Shown here piece after piece: positions 52,688-60,725 of a DNA stretch of 64,000 nucleotides. A program made the translations under genes and the position numbers. Below the pieces are notes generated by a model. It had not been told where the DNA came from and ran no database searches. It worked only from the letters and a program-made list of their open reading frames with translations. The stretch lies in assembly GCF_042652185.1 (NCBI RefSeq), contig NZ_JBHSIX010000019.1; one strand, written 5' to 3'. Each line of letters begins with the position of its first letter. Within the stretch, counting starts at the first letter, position 1. The DNA comes from Actinacidiphila fildesensis. GTDB taxonomy: Bacteria; Actinomycetota; Actinomycetes; Streptomycetales; Streptomycetaceae.

Positions 52688-53677
52688 ATGCGCGCCGCCC
52701 GTCTGCACGCCTTCGGCCCCGCCGAGAACCTGACGTACGAGCAGACCGAGACCCCGGTTCCGGGTCCCGGGCAGGTGCGGATCGCCGTCGGCGCGGCCGG
52801 GGTCCACGTGATCGACACCGTCTTCCGCCAGGGCGACCCGAAGAGCCCGTACCCGCTGCCCGAGCTGCCGACGATCCCCGGCCGCGAGGTCGCCGGCACC
52901 GTCGACGCGCTCGGCGAGGGCACCGACGCGCGCTGGCTCGGCCGGCGCGTCGCCGCCCACCTCGGCATGGTCCCCGGCGGCTACGCCGAGACCGCGGTCA
53001 CCGACACCGGCAAACTGCACGAGCTGCCGGAGAACCTGGACTTCGCCGAGGGCATCGCCATGATCGGCACCGGCCGCACCACCCTCGGCATCCTGCGGTT
53101 CGCGGACCTGACCGACCAGGACGTGGTGATCGTCACCGCCGCGGCCGGCGGCATCGGCACCCTGCTCGTCCAGCACGCCAAGAACCTCGGCGCGACCGTC
53201 GTCGGAGCGGCGGGCGGCCCGGCCAAGGTCGAACGGATCCGCGGCCTGGGCGCGGACGTGGCCGTCGACTACAACACCCCCGGCTGGACCGACCAGGTGC
53301 GCACCGCCCTCGGCGGCCGGTCCGCGACCGTCGTCTTCGACGCCGTCAGCGGCCCGCTCGGCCGCGCCGCCGTCGACCTGCTCGGCAAGGGCGGCCGGCA
53401 CCTCGTCTACGGCTGGTCCGCCGGCGGACCGCTGGAGCTCGGCGAGGAGGAACTGGCCACTCGTGGGATCACCTCGCAGACCGTGATCGGCCCGCCGATG
53501 ATGAAGGCGATCGGCGGCCCCGAGGGCCTGCGCGCCCTGGAGGAGGCGGCCCTCGCGGAGGCCGCCGCCGGCCGTCTCGTACCTGCGGTGCAGCGCTTCC
53601 CGCTGGCGGAGGCCGCCGCCGCGCACCGGGCGCTGGAGACCCGCGCCACGATGGGCAAGGTCGTGCTGGTCCCGTAG
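52688..53677 (+). CDS. NADPH:quinone oxidoreductase (MDR family)
   Basis: The 329-residue zinc-free reductase has the MDR N-domain (ARLHAFGPAENLTYEQ, IPGREVAGTVDALG), the cofactor motif VIVTAAAGGIGTLLVQHAKNLG and the C-terminal ETRATMGKVVLV. It probably detoxifies quinones or other electrophiles. The MerR-type promoter upstream supports induction by such compounds. The ATG follows GGAGAAACGCC. Confidence 0.9.
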   Translation: MRAARLHAFGPAENLTYEQTETPVPGPGQVRIAVGAAGVHVIDTVFRQGDPKSPYPLPELPTIPGREVAGTVDALGEGTDARWLGRRVAAHLGMVPGGYAETAVTDTGKLHELPENLDFAEGIAMIGTGRTTLGILRFADLTDQDVVIVTAAAGGIGTLLVQHAKNLGATVVGAAGGPAKVERIRGLGADVAVDYNTPGWTDQVRTALGGRSATVVFDAVSGPLGRAAVDLLGKGGRHLVYGWSAGGPLELGEEELATRGITSQTVIGPPMMKAIGGPEGLRALEEAALAEAAAGRLVPAVQRFPLAEAAAAHRALETRATMGKVVLVP

Positions 53678-53715
53678 CCGCCGCATCCTTGGCCGCCGGT
53701 CGCGTGCCGTCCCGC

Positions 53716-53747
53716 GCGCCCCCGGGCGGTGCCCGGCCCGGGGGCGC
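53716..53747 (+). terminator. Terminator after the oxidoreductase gene
   Basis: GCGCCCCCGGGC (53716-53727) pairs with 53736-53747 as a 12-bp stem, 38 bases after the stop. A second 12-bp hairpin, CCAGGGAACTCC (53747-53758) with 53772-53783, follows directly and lies 38 bases before the terB start, where it may be part of the terB leader. Confidence 0.75.
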
Positions 53748-53821
53748 CAGGGAACTCCATGGGGCCTCCGGGGAGTTCCCTGGGCGAGATCGAAAGCCAA
53801 TGCGTCGAGGAGAACACCACC

Positions 53822-54277
53822 ATGGCCCTGTGGAATCGCTTCAAGGAGTCCGCGCAGACCATGCAGACCCAGCTCACCGCGAAGAAGAACGACCTCAAGA
53901 GCGGGGCGTTCCGCGACGCGAGCATGGCGATGTGCGCACTGGTCGCCGCCGCCGACGGTCAGATCGACCCGTCCGAGCGCCAGCGCGTGGCGTCGCTGAT
54001 CGCGGGCAACGACGTATTGCAGAACTTCCCGGCCGATGACCTGCAGCGCCGGTTCGACGCCTACCTCGGCAAGCTGACCGCCGACTTCGACTTCGGCAAG
54101 GTCGGGATCCTGCAGGAGATCGGCAAGGTCCAGAAGAAGCCGACCGAGGCCCGCGCCGTCATCCAGATCGGCATCGTCATCGGCGGCGCCGACGGTGACT
54201 TCGACAAGACCGAGCAGGGTGTCGTCCGCGAGGCGTGCTTCGCGGTGGGCATCGACCCCAAGGAGTTCGACCTCTAA
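53822..54277 (+). CDS. terB: TerB family tellurite-resistance/stress protein
   Basis: The 151-residue all-helical protein has the TerB pattern of acidic helices (MALVAAADGQID-like ALVAAADGQIDPSE, IVIGGADGDFDKTE, CFAVGIDPKEFDL), which may bind metal. TerB proteins work with TerD at the membrane in stress response. The ATG lies in CACCATGG after a GAGGAG ribosome site. The stop opens a degenerate repeat array shared with the convergent kinase gene. Confidence 0.92.
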   Translation: MALWNRFKESAQTMQTQLTAKKNDLKSGAFRDASMAMCALVAAADGQIDPSERQRVASLIAGNDVLQNFPADDLQRRFDAYLGKLTADFDFGKVGILQEIGKVQKKPTEARAVIQIGIVIGGADGDFDKTEQGVVREACFAVGIDPKEFDL

Positions 54278-54357
54278 GGCCAGGACCGCTAGGGCCAGAA
54301 CCGCTAGGACCGCTAGGGCCTCCAGGGCCTCCAGGGCCAGGACCTCTAGGACCGCTG
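54272..54357. repeat. Degenerate 9/15-bp repeat array shared by two convergent gene ends
   Basis: Variants of GCTAGGGCCAGGACC and GGGCCTCCA run through the space between terB and the kinase gene. The terB stop TAA (54275-54277) and the kinase stop TAG (CTA on this strand, 54346-54348) both lie in array units (CTCTAAGGCC and CTCTAGGACC). Confidence 0.8.
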
Positions 54358-55599
54358 AGAAACCGGCTTCCTGGAGCCGGCCGGCTGGAAGCCGGCCACG
54401 CGGACCGTCAGGCCGCCGCCCGGATTCGCTGCGGCGGTGGCCACGGCCCCGTGCGCGCGGGCGATCGAGGCGACGATGGAGAGCCCGAGTCCCGCCCCCT
54501 CCCCCGGCCCGTGGCGGCGGGCCTGCATCCGCCGGAAGGGCTCGAAGAGCTCCGGCACCTCGGCGGCCGGCACCTCAGGGCCGGTGTTGACGACCTCCAG
54601 GCCGTCCGCGCCGACCCTGACCCGCACCTGCCCGCCCGGGTGGTTGTAGCGGATCGCGTTGCTCACCAGGTTGTGCACCAGATGCCCGAGCAGCACGGCC
54701 TCGCCCTGCACGGTCAGCGGCCGCAGTTCGGTCCCGACGGTGACCCCGTGCTCGCCCGCCTGGTCCGCGAGCGCCGTCGCAACGCTCGCCGCGGTCGCGT
54801 CGAGCGCGATCGGCCCGACGCGCTCCAGCCCCTGGTCGCTGGCCGAGAGCAGCAGCAGTCCGTCGATCAGCTTCTCGCTGTCATCGGCGACGTCGATGAG
54901 CTTGCCGCGCAGGCGCGCGAGCCGTTCCGGATCCAGGTCCGGGTCCGCCAGCCCGATCTCGGCCGCGGCACGCTGCACGGCCAGCGGCGTCCGCAGCTCA
55001 TGGGCGGCGTTGGCGACGAACCGCTGCTGGGCGGAGACCAGCTGCTCTATCCGGTCGAGCATGGTGTCGAACGTGTCGGCGAGCTGCTTCAGCTCGCCGG
55101 GCGGCGCCTTCAGCTTGATGCGCTCGTGCAGGTTCTCACCGGACAGCCGGCGGGCGGTGGACGTGATGACGCCCACCGGACGCAGCACCCGTCCCGCCAT
55201 CCACCAGGCCAGCGCCACGGACAGCACGGCGAAGACGGCGAGCGAGATGAGCGAGACCGTCAGCAGTTTGCTGAGGGCCGCGCTCTCCGCCGCCGTCGTG
55301 ATCATCTTCGTCGCCGCGTGCGCCTTGGCGGCGTCGAACGTCTGCCCCTGCAGGGGAAGCGCCGGCTGGGCCTCGGCGAACTGCCGGGTCGGCAGGGCGT
55401 ACGGGGAGCGGGGGCCGCCGCCGATGGGGACGGCGGTGGTGACGGCGAGGCTGATGGTGGAGTAGAGACCGCTGCGCACCAGCGAGTACACGAGGGCTAT
55501 CAGCACGCCGCCGGCCAGCACCAGCAGCCCGCCGTACAGACTCGTCAGCCGGGCCCGTTCACTGCTCAGCCGCCAGAGCCGCAGACGGAACCGGCTCAT
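54346..55599 (-). CDS. Sensor histidine kinase (HisKA, OmpR-partner type)
   Basis: The 417-residue kinase has two membrane helices (LTSLYGGLLVLAGGVLIALVYSLV and LLTVSLISLAVFAVLSVALAWWMAG) around an outer loop of about 85 residues. HAMP, H-box VANAAHELRTPLAVQR and HATPase boxes NLVSNAIRYN and GLGLSIVASI follow. The ATG overlaps the stop of the upstream response-regulator gene (ATGA). It faces a lipoprotein and efflux operon that it may control. Confidence 0.92.
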   Translation of the reverse strand: MSRFRLRLWRLSSERARLTSLYGGLLVLAGGVLIALVYSLVRSGLYSTISLAVTTAVPIGGGPRSPYALPTRQFAEAQPALPLQGQTFDAAKAHAATKMITTAAESAALSKLLTVSLISLAVFAVLSVALAWWMAGRVLRPVGVITSTARRLSGENLHERIKLKAPPGELKQLADTFDTMLDRIEQLVSAQQRFVANAAHELRTPLAVQRAAAEIGLADPDLDPERLARLRGKLIDVADDSEKLIDGLLLLSASDQGLERVGPIALDATAASVATALADQAGEHGVTVGTELRPLTVQGEAVLLGHLVHNLVSNAIRYNHPGGQVRVRVGADGLEVVNTGPEVPAAEVPELFEPFRRMQARRHGPGEGAGLGLSIVASIARAHGAVATAAANPGGGLTVRVAGFQPAGSRKPVSQRS

Positions 55600-56381
55600 G
55601 ACCGGTCCCGGGAGGCGGAGTTCGGGGCCTGGTCCCCGGAGGCGGAGTTCGGGGTCCGCTCCCCGGCGGTTGAGTTCAGGGCCTGGTCCCCGGCGGCTGC
55701 GTACGGCGACCGGTCCCCCGGAACGTCGGCGATCCGGTAGCCGACGCCCGGCACCGTCTCCACCACCTGCGGCTCGCCGAGCTTGGTGCGCAGCTTGCTG
55801 AGCGTCACCCGGACCGCGTTCGTGCGGTAGCTGGTGTCCTCCTCCCACACCTGCTCGATCAGGTCCTCGCCGCTGACGACCGCGCCGTCCGCGCGCATCA
55901 GTACCTCCAACACCGCGAACTCCTTCCGGGACAGGCTCAGATACCGGCCGTCGCGGCTCGCCTGGCGGCGCGCGCCGTCCATGACGAGGCCGGCGCGTTC
56001 GATCACCGGGGGCAGCGCGGGGTGCACCCGGCGGCCCAGTGCCAGGACCCGGGCGAGCAACTCGTCGTAGGCGAACGGCTTGGTGAGGTAGTCGTCGGCG
56101 CCCAGGCCGAGCCCCGCCACCCGGTCGCGGACGGTGCCGGCGGCGGTGAGCATCAGCACCCGGGTGAGCAGCCGCTGCTCCACGACCCGGCGGCAGACCT
56201 CGTCGCCGTGGACCCCGGGCAGATCGCGGTCCAGGACGAGCACGTCGTAGGCGCCGAACCGGAGCTTGCGCAGCCCTTCGGCGCCGTCCGACGCCACGTC
56301 CACCGCGATGGCGTCACGGCGCAGCCCGTCGGCCACCATTTCGGCCAGGAATTCCTCGTCCTCCACCAGCAAAACACGCAT
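55596..56381 (-). CDS. OmpR family response regulator with repetitive C-terminal tail
   Basis: The 261-residue regulator has a receiver domain (EDEE, Asp in VLVLDRDLPGVHG, Lys in LTKPFAYDE) and an OmpR winged helix ending VETVPGVGYRIADVPGDRS. It then carries about 38 extra residues made of 9-residue units (GDQALNSTA, GERTPNSAS, GDQAPNSAS). The tail is encoded by a 27-bp minisatellite and is probably disordered and dispensable. It forms an operon with the overlapping kinase and is divergent from a lipoprotein gene. Confidence 0.92.
   Translation of the reverse strand: MRVLLVEDEEFLAEMVADGLRRDAIAVDVASDGAEGLRKLRFGAYDVLVLDRDLPGVHGDEVCRRVVEQRLLTRVLMLTAAGTVRDRVAGLGLGADDYLTKPFAYDELLARVLALGRRVHPALPPVIERAGLVMDGARRQASRDGRYLSLSRKEFAVLEVLMRADGAVVSGEDLIEQVWEEDTSYRTNAVRVTLSKLRTKLGEPQVVETVPGVGYRIADVPGDRSPYAAAGDQALNSTAGERTPNSASGDQAPNSASRDRS
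55607..55714. repeat. 27-bp in-frame minisatellite, four units
   Basis: Four exact-length 27-bp units (55607, 55634, 55661, 55688), each starting CCC(C/G)GG, encode the 9-residue repeats at the C-terminus of the response regulator. The stop codon lies just outside unit 1. Confidence 0.88.
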
Positions 56382-56505
56382 GTGCCCCTGTTTACCCGAT
56401 GGGGACCTTTCGGCGTTGTAAAGGACCTCGCTTAGAGAAACGAGAGCTCTGCGGCTGTCAATCTCCTCCCGTCACTATCCGGAACAGCCGCAAAGTGAGA
56501 ATCCC

Positions 56506-56994
56506 ATGAGAAATCGCAACCGCGTTTCCGCCGGCGCCGCGGCACTGGCCGCTCTCGCCCTCTTCGCCTCCGCCTGTTCGGGCTCCGATACGGACTCCGA
56601 CGCGAAGGGATCGCCCGGGAAGAGCTCGGCCGACACCGCCGCCGACAAGGCGCTCAAGTTCCGCAAGTGCCTTCGGGACAACGGCATGGACGTGCAGGAA
56701 CCCAAGCCGGGCGAGGACCCGCGGGGCATGACGATCGGCAGGAACGGCAGTGAGGCGTCGATGAAGAAGGCGATGGACGCCTGCAAGCAGTTCAGCGCGA
56801 ATCCGTCGGGAGAAATATCCCAGGCGGACAAGGACAAGGCTCTCAAGTTCGCGCAGTGCATGCGTAAGAACGGCGTCGACATGCCCGATCCGAACCATGG
56901 CGGCAGTGGCGGGATGCAGAAGGCCATGCCGATGCCGCAGGGCGCGGAGAAGGAGAAGTTCGACAAGGCCAACAAGCTCTGCTCCGTCGACTGA
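56506..56994 (+). CDS. Lipoprotein with a duplicated Cys motif
   Basis: The 162-residue protein has a lipoprotein signal with lipobox ASAC (Cys about 24). Two related segments follow, KALKFRKCLRDNGMDVQEPKP and KALKFAQCMRKNGVDMPDPNH, and a final Cys near the end (KLCSVD). Paired cysteines suggest a disulfide or ligand site outside the membrane. It begins a likely operon with an HlyD/MacA-like protein and an ABC exporter, divergent from a two-component system, so it may act as accessory binding protein. The function is not known. Confidence 0.75.
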   Translation: MRNRNRVSAGAAALAALALFASACSGSDTDSDAKGSPGKSSADTAADKALKFRKCLRDNGMDVQEPKPGEDPRGMTIGRNGSEASMKKAMDACKQFSANPSGEISQADKDKALKFAQCMRKNGVDMPDPNHGGSGGMQKAMPMPQGAEKEKFDKANKLCSVD

Positions 56995-56999
56995 CGACC

Positions 57000-57119
57000 G
57001 GCGTGACCGACGGCATGCGCAAGAGCACGCAGGGAACGCACGGAACACGCCGAACGCAGGCAAGGCACGAAACGCAGAGCACGCGGCCGAGCACGCAGGG
57101 GACGGACGGGAATACGTCG
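57000..57119 (+). repeat. Degenerate ACGCAGG-type repeats between lipoprotein and adaptor genes
   Basis: After the lipoprotein stop, about 100 bases consist of variants of (A)ACGCAGG(C/G) and GCACG. A GTG at 57003 opens a frame through it into the next gene, but the encoded stretch is a repetitive Gly/Thr/Arg string with no coding character, so I treat it as spacer. Confidence 0.55.
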
Positions 57120-58184
57120 ATGAAGCGCAAGAGAATCGTTCTGGCCGCCGTGGCGGTGGTCGTGGTCGTCGCCGGGGGCGGCGTGGCCGTCACCGCGCTG
57201 GCCGCCCCCGACAAGGGGGTGACCCAGCAGAATTCCGGCCTCCCGCCGGCGACCGCCCCGATCGAGCGCGGCGATCTCAGCGACAGCACCCAGAAGCAGG
57301 GCACGCTCGGGTACTCCAAGGAGCGCAAGATCAACGCGGGCGCCATGGGCACCATCACCTGGGTCGCCGGCGCCGGCTCCTCCGTCGCGCGCGACGGCAG
57401 GCTGTACGGGGTCGACGGCAAGCCCGTACGGCTGATGTACGGCACGACCCCCATGTACCGGACGCTGAAGACCGGCGACAAGGGCGACGACGTCCGGCAG
57501 TTGAAGGAGAATCTGCGCGCCCTCGGCTTCGGCTCCGGCCTGGCCGCCGACGGCACGTTCACCGCCGGCACCGCCGATGCCGTGAAGCGCTGGCAGAAGG
57601 ACCACGACCTGCCGAGGACCGGCACGACCGGCCCCGACCAGATCGCCTTCTCCGCCGGCCCGGTACGGATCAAGTCGGCGGACTCCACCGTCGGCGACCA
57701 GGCCGGTCCCGGCAAGCCGGTGCTGACCACGACCAGTTCCGAGCGGATCGTCGAGTTCAAGCTGGAGGTCGCCGACGGTCAGCTGGCGCGGACCGGCACC
57801 AAAGTCACCGTCGATCTGCCGGGCGGCGGGACCGCGCAGGGCAAGGTCTCCTCCATCGGCAAGACCGTCGAGGAGGGCGAGGACCCGCAGGACAAGACAC
57901 CCAGGATCTCCGTCACGGTCACCTTCGACGACCCGTCCAAGGTCGGCGGCCTCGACAAGTCCCCGGTGACGGTGAACCTGACCGGCCAGACCCACCAGGG
58001 CGTGCTGTCCGTACCCGTCAACGCCCTGCTGGCGCTGCCCAGCGGCGGCTTCGGCGTCCAGGTCGTGGAGAACGGCAAGGCGCGCGACGTCGCGGTCGAG
58101 CTCGGCATGTTCGGGCAGGGGCGGGTCGAGATCAGCGGCGGCGGGCTGCGCGAGGGCATGAAGGTCGGGGTGCCGTCGCTGTGA
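57120..58184 (+). CDS. MacA/HlyD-like adaptor with peptidoglycan-binding domain
   Basis: The 354-residue protein has an N-terminal membrane anchor (RIVLAAVAVVVVVAGGGVAVTALAA). A beta-barrel/lipoyl-like region surrounds a PG_binding_1 domain (LKTGDKGDDVRQLKENLRALGF to AVKRWQKDHDLP), and C-terminal barrel strands follow (VSVPVNALLALPSGGFGVQVV). This is the usual actinobacterial adaptor before a MacB-type ABC exporter, which it overlaps (GTGA). The ATG at 57120 is preferred; GTG 57003 would add a repetitive stretch. Confidence 0.8.
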   Translation: MKRKRIVLAAVAVVVVVAGGGVAVTALAAPDKGVTQQNSGLPPATAPIERGDLSDSTQKQGTLGYSKERKINAGAMGTITWVAGAGSSVARDGRLYGVDGKPVRLMYGTTPMYRTLKTGDKGDDVRQLKENLRALGFGSGLAADGTFTAGTADAVKRWQKDHDLPRTGTTGPDQIAFSAGPVRIKSADSTVGDQAGPGKPVLTTTSSERIVEFKLEVADGQLARTGTKVTVDLPGGGTAQGKVSSIGKTVEEGEDPQDKTPRISVTVTFDDPSKVGGLDKSPVTVNLTGQTHQGVLSVPVNALLALPSGGFGVQVVENGKARDVAVELGMFGQGRVEISGGGLREGMKVGVPSL

Positions 58185-58972
58185 GTTCCACCGGTACCGC
58201 CCCGAACACCGTCGTCGAACTCGTGGGCGTCGGGAAGCAGTACCCGGGCGGCGTCACGGCGCTGCGTGGCGTGGACCTGACGATCGACGACGGCGAACTG
58301 CTCGCCATCGTCGGCCCGTCCGGCTCCGGCAAGTCCACCCTGCTGCACATCGTCGGCACCCTGGACCGGCCGTCCTCCGGCTCGGTCGCCATCGCGGGCC
58401 ACGACGTCGCCGCGCTGTCCGACGGCAGGCTCTCCGCGCTGCGCGCCCAGCACGTCGGATTCGTCTTCCAGGCGTTCCATCTCGTGCCCGGCATCAGCGC
58501 CCAGGACAACGTGGCCGAGGGGCTCCTCTACTCGGGGCTGCCGCGCGCCGAACGCCGCCGCCGGGCCGCCGCCGCGCTGGAGCGCGTCGGCCTCGCGGAC
58601 CGGATGGACCACAAGCCGCACCAGCTGTCCGGCGGGCAGAAGCAGCGCGTCGCCATCGCGCGCGCCGTCGTCGGCGAACCCGACCTGCTGCTCGCCGACG
58701 AGCCCACCGGCGCCCTGGACTCCGCCTCGGGCGAGGCGGTCATGGAGCTGCTGCACGATCTCAACAAGGAAGGCGCGACCATCGCCGTGATCACCCACGA
58801 CAGCGAGATCGCCGACCGGCTGCCCCGCCAGGTGCGGATCCGCGACGGCCGGGTGGTGGCGGACACCAGACAGGCCCGCACGAGTGGCGGGACGGGTGCT
58901 GATGCCAGGACGGACGCGGCACCTGACTCCGCACCCGGCACCGGGACCGACGCCGGAGCGGTCGCCGTATGA
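58181..58972 (+). CDS. ABC transporter ATP-binding protein, MacB/LolD type
   Basis: The 263-residue ATPase has Walker A GPSGSGKST, Q-loop FVFQAFHLVPG typical of MacB/LolD, signature LSGGQKQRVAIARA, Walker B LLLADEPTGALD and H-loop ITHD. It overlaps the adaptor gene upstream (GTGA) and the permease gene downstream (ATGA). The C-terminal 30 residues are a low-complexity Ala/Gly/Thr/Asp tail. Export of peptides or drugs is likely. Confidence 0.93.
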   Translation: MSSTGTAPNTVVELVGVGKQYPGGVTALRGVDLTIDDGELLAIVGPSGSGKSTLLHIVGTLDRPSSGSVAIAGHDVAALSDGRLSALRAQHVGFVFQAFHLVPGISAQDNVAEGLLYSGLPRAERRRRAAAALERVGLADRMDHKPHQLSGGQKQRVAIARAVVGEPDLLLADEPTGALDSASGEAVMELLHDLNKEGATIAVITHDSEIADRLPRQVRIRDGRVVADTRQARTSGGTGADARTDAAPDSAPGTGTDAGAVAV

Positions 58973-60168
58973 GGCGCACCGCACTCTCCCCCGCCCGGCT
59001 CAGCGCCCGCGATGTGTTCCACGTCGGATCCGCCGGGCTGCGCGGCCGCCCCCTGCGCGTCGTCCTGTCCGCGCTGGGCATCGCGCTCGGCATCGCGACG
59101 ATGATCGCGGTGGTCGGCATCTCGTCCTCCAGCAAGGCCCAACTCATACGGGAATTGGACCGGTTGGGCACCAACATGCTCGTGGTGACCCCGGGCGACG
59201 CGCTGTTCACCGGCCAGGACGCCCGGCTGCCGAAGGAGGCCCCGGGCATGATCGGCCGGATCCCGGGCGTCGAGCAGGTGGGCGCCACCGGCGACATCAA
59301 GCAGTCGGTACGCCGTTCCGAGAAGATCCCCGAGGGCGACACCGGCGGCATCGCCGTCAAGGCGACCACCGAGGAGCTGCTGAAGACCCTGCGCGGCTCG
59401 GTGCGCAGCGGCAGCTGGCTCAACAAGGCCACCGGCAGGTACCCGTCCGTCGTGCTCGGCAGCGTCGCCGCCGACCGCCTCGGCATCACCGCCCCCGGGC
59501 AGCAGGTGTTCATCGGCGGCCGGTACTTCACCGTCACCGGCATCCTCGACCCGCTGCCGCTCGCCCCCGAGATCGAGCGCTCCGCCCTCGTCGGGTGGGA
59601 CGCGGCGGAACGGCTGCTGGGCTTCGACGGCCATCCCACGTCCGTCTACGAACGCTCCACCGATGCCGCGGTCGCCGCCGTACGCGACCTGGTCCCGCGC
59701 ACGGCCAACCCGCAGAACCCGCAGGTCGTGAAGGTCACGGATCCTTCGGCGGCACTGCAGGCGAAGGCCGCCACGGACGGCGCGTTCACCAATCTGCTGC
59801 TCGGTCTCGGCGGGGTCGCCCTGCTGGTCGGCGGTGTCGGCGTCGCCAACACCATGATCATCTCGGTGCTGGAACGCCGCCACGAGATCGGGCTGCGCCG
59901 CTCCCTGGGCGCGACCAGGGGCCAGATCCGCATCCAGTTCGTCACCGAGTCCCTCATGCTCTCCGGACTCGGCGGCCTGGCGGGCATCGCCCTCGGCTCC
60001 CTCGCCACCTTCGTCTACGCCACCACCGGCCGCCTCCCGTGGGTGGTACCGCCGTGGGCCGTCAGCGGCGGCTTCGGCGCCACGCTGATCATCGGCACCG
60101 TCGCCGGCCTCTATCCGGCGGTCCGCGCGGCCCGCCTGTCGCCGACCCTGGCGCTGCACGCCGCGTAG
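58969..60168 (+). CDS. ABC transporter permease, MacB/FtsX family
   Basis: The 399-residue permease has one N-terminal membrane helix (LRVVLSALGIALGIATMIAVVGI), a large external MacB_PCD domain of about 200 residues and three C-terminal helices of the FtsX domain (NLLLGLGGVALLVGGVGVANTMIISVLERRHEIGLRRSLGAT). It completes the exporter with the adaptor and ATPase. The adjacent two-component pair is a plausible regulator. Confidence 0.93.
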   Translation: MRRTALSPARLSARDVFHVGSAGLRGRPLRVVLSALGIALGIATMIAVVGISSSSKAQLIRELDRLGTNMLVVTPGDALFTGQDARLPKEAPGMIGRIPGVEQVGATGDIKQSVRRSEKIPEGDTGGIAVKATTEELLKTLRGSVRSGSWLNKATGRYPSVVLGSVAADRLGITAPGQQVFIGGRYFTVTGILDPLPLAPEIERSALVGWDAAERLLGFDGHPTSVYERSTDAAVAAVRDLVPRTANPQNPQVVKVTDPSAALQAKAATDGAFTNLLLGLGGVALLVGGVGVANTMIISVLERRHEIGLRRSLGATRGQIRIQFVTESLMLSGLGGLAGIALGSLATFVYATTGRLPWVVPPWAVSGGFGATLIIGTVAGLYPAVRAARLSPTLALHAA

Positions 60169-60236
60169 GGCCGGTCCGGCCGAGCCCGTACGCCTCCCGT
60201 GGAACCTCCGTGGAACCTCTCCGGAAGGAAGCCCCC

Positions 60237-60623
60237 GTGCCCCTCGTCCCACCAGACCACCCGAGCCCCGCCTTCACCGTCCGTGTCAGCACCCGCGGCA
60301 CCGTGCCGGTCGTCGAACTCCACGGCGAGATCGACCTCATGGCCACGCCGTACATCAGCCGACGGCTGGACGGACTCGCCCGCCGGGAGCACGGGGGCCG
60401 CCCTCCCGACCTCGTCATCGACGTCACCGGCGTCACGTTCATGGACTGCCGTGGGCTCTCCGTGCTCGTCCACGCCCACAACCTCATCAGCGCACGGCAC
60501 GGCCGGCTGCACCTCACCGGCGTCCGCCCGCACCTCCGCAAACTCCTCCACCTCACCGGCCTGGACAGGACCTTCGCCGTCCAGGACGCCCGCGTCGGCC
60601 GCGTATCAGCGCCCTGTCGGTGA
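60237..60623 (+). CDS. STAS-domain anti-sigma factor antagonist
   Basis: The 128-residue protein has the STAS fold of anti-anti-sigma factors (VVELHGEIDLMATPYISRRL, LVIDVTGVTFMDCRGLSVLVHAH, LHLTGVRPHLRKLLHLTGL). At the site where SpoIIAA-type proteins carry the phosphorylated Ser (FMDSSG), this one has FMDCRG. Control by serine phosphorylation at that site is therefore doubtful. The GTG follows GGAAGGAAG. No sigma or anti-sigma gene is adjacent. Confidence 0.85.
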   Translation: MPLVPPDHPSPAFTVRVSTRGTVPVVELHGEIDLMATPYISRRLDGLARREHGGRPPDLVIDVTGVTFMDCRGLSVLVHAHNLISARHGRLHLTGVRPHLRKLLHLTGLDRTFAVQDARVGRVSAPCR

Positions 60624-60725
60624 CGCGGTCCACAGTGGAGTCGTTGCCCGGATCCGCCAGGGCCACCAAGACCTGACGGATCCGGGCAGCGCCGGCCAGG
60701 ACCCCGGAACGCCCCAGGAGGACCG

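Noticed and set aside
57003..57119. GTG start of the adaptor gene at 57003
   Set aside because: It would add 39 repetitive residues encoded by degenerate repeats, followed directly by a good signal-anchor start at 57120.
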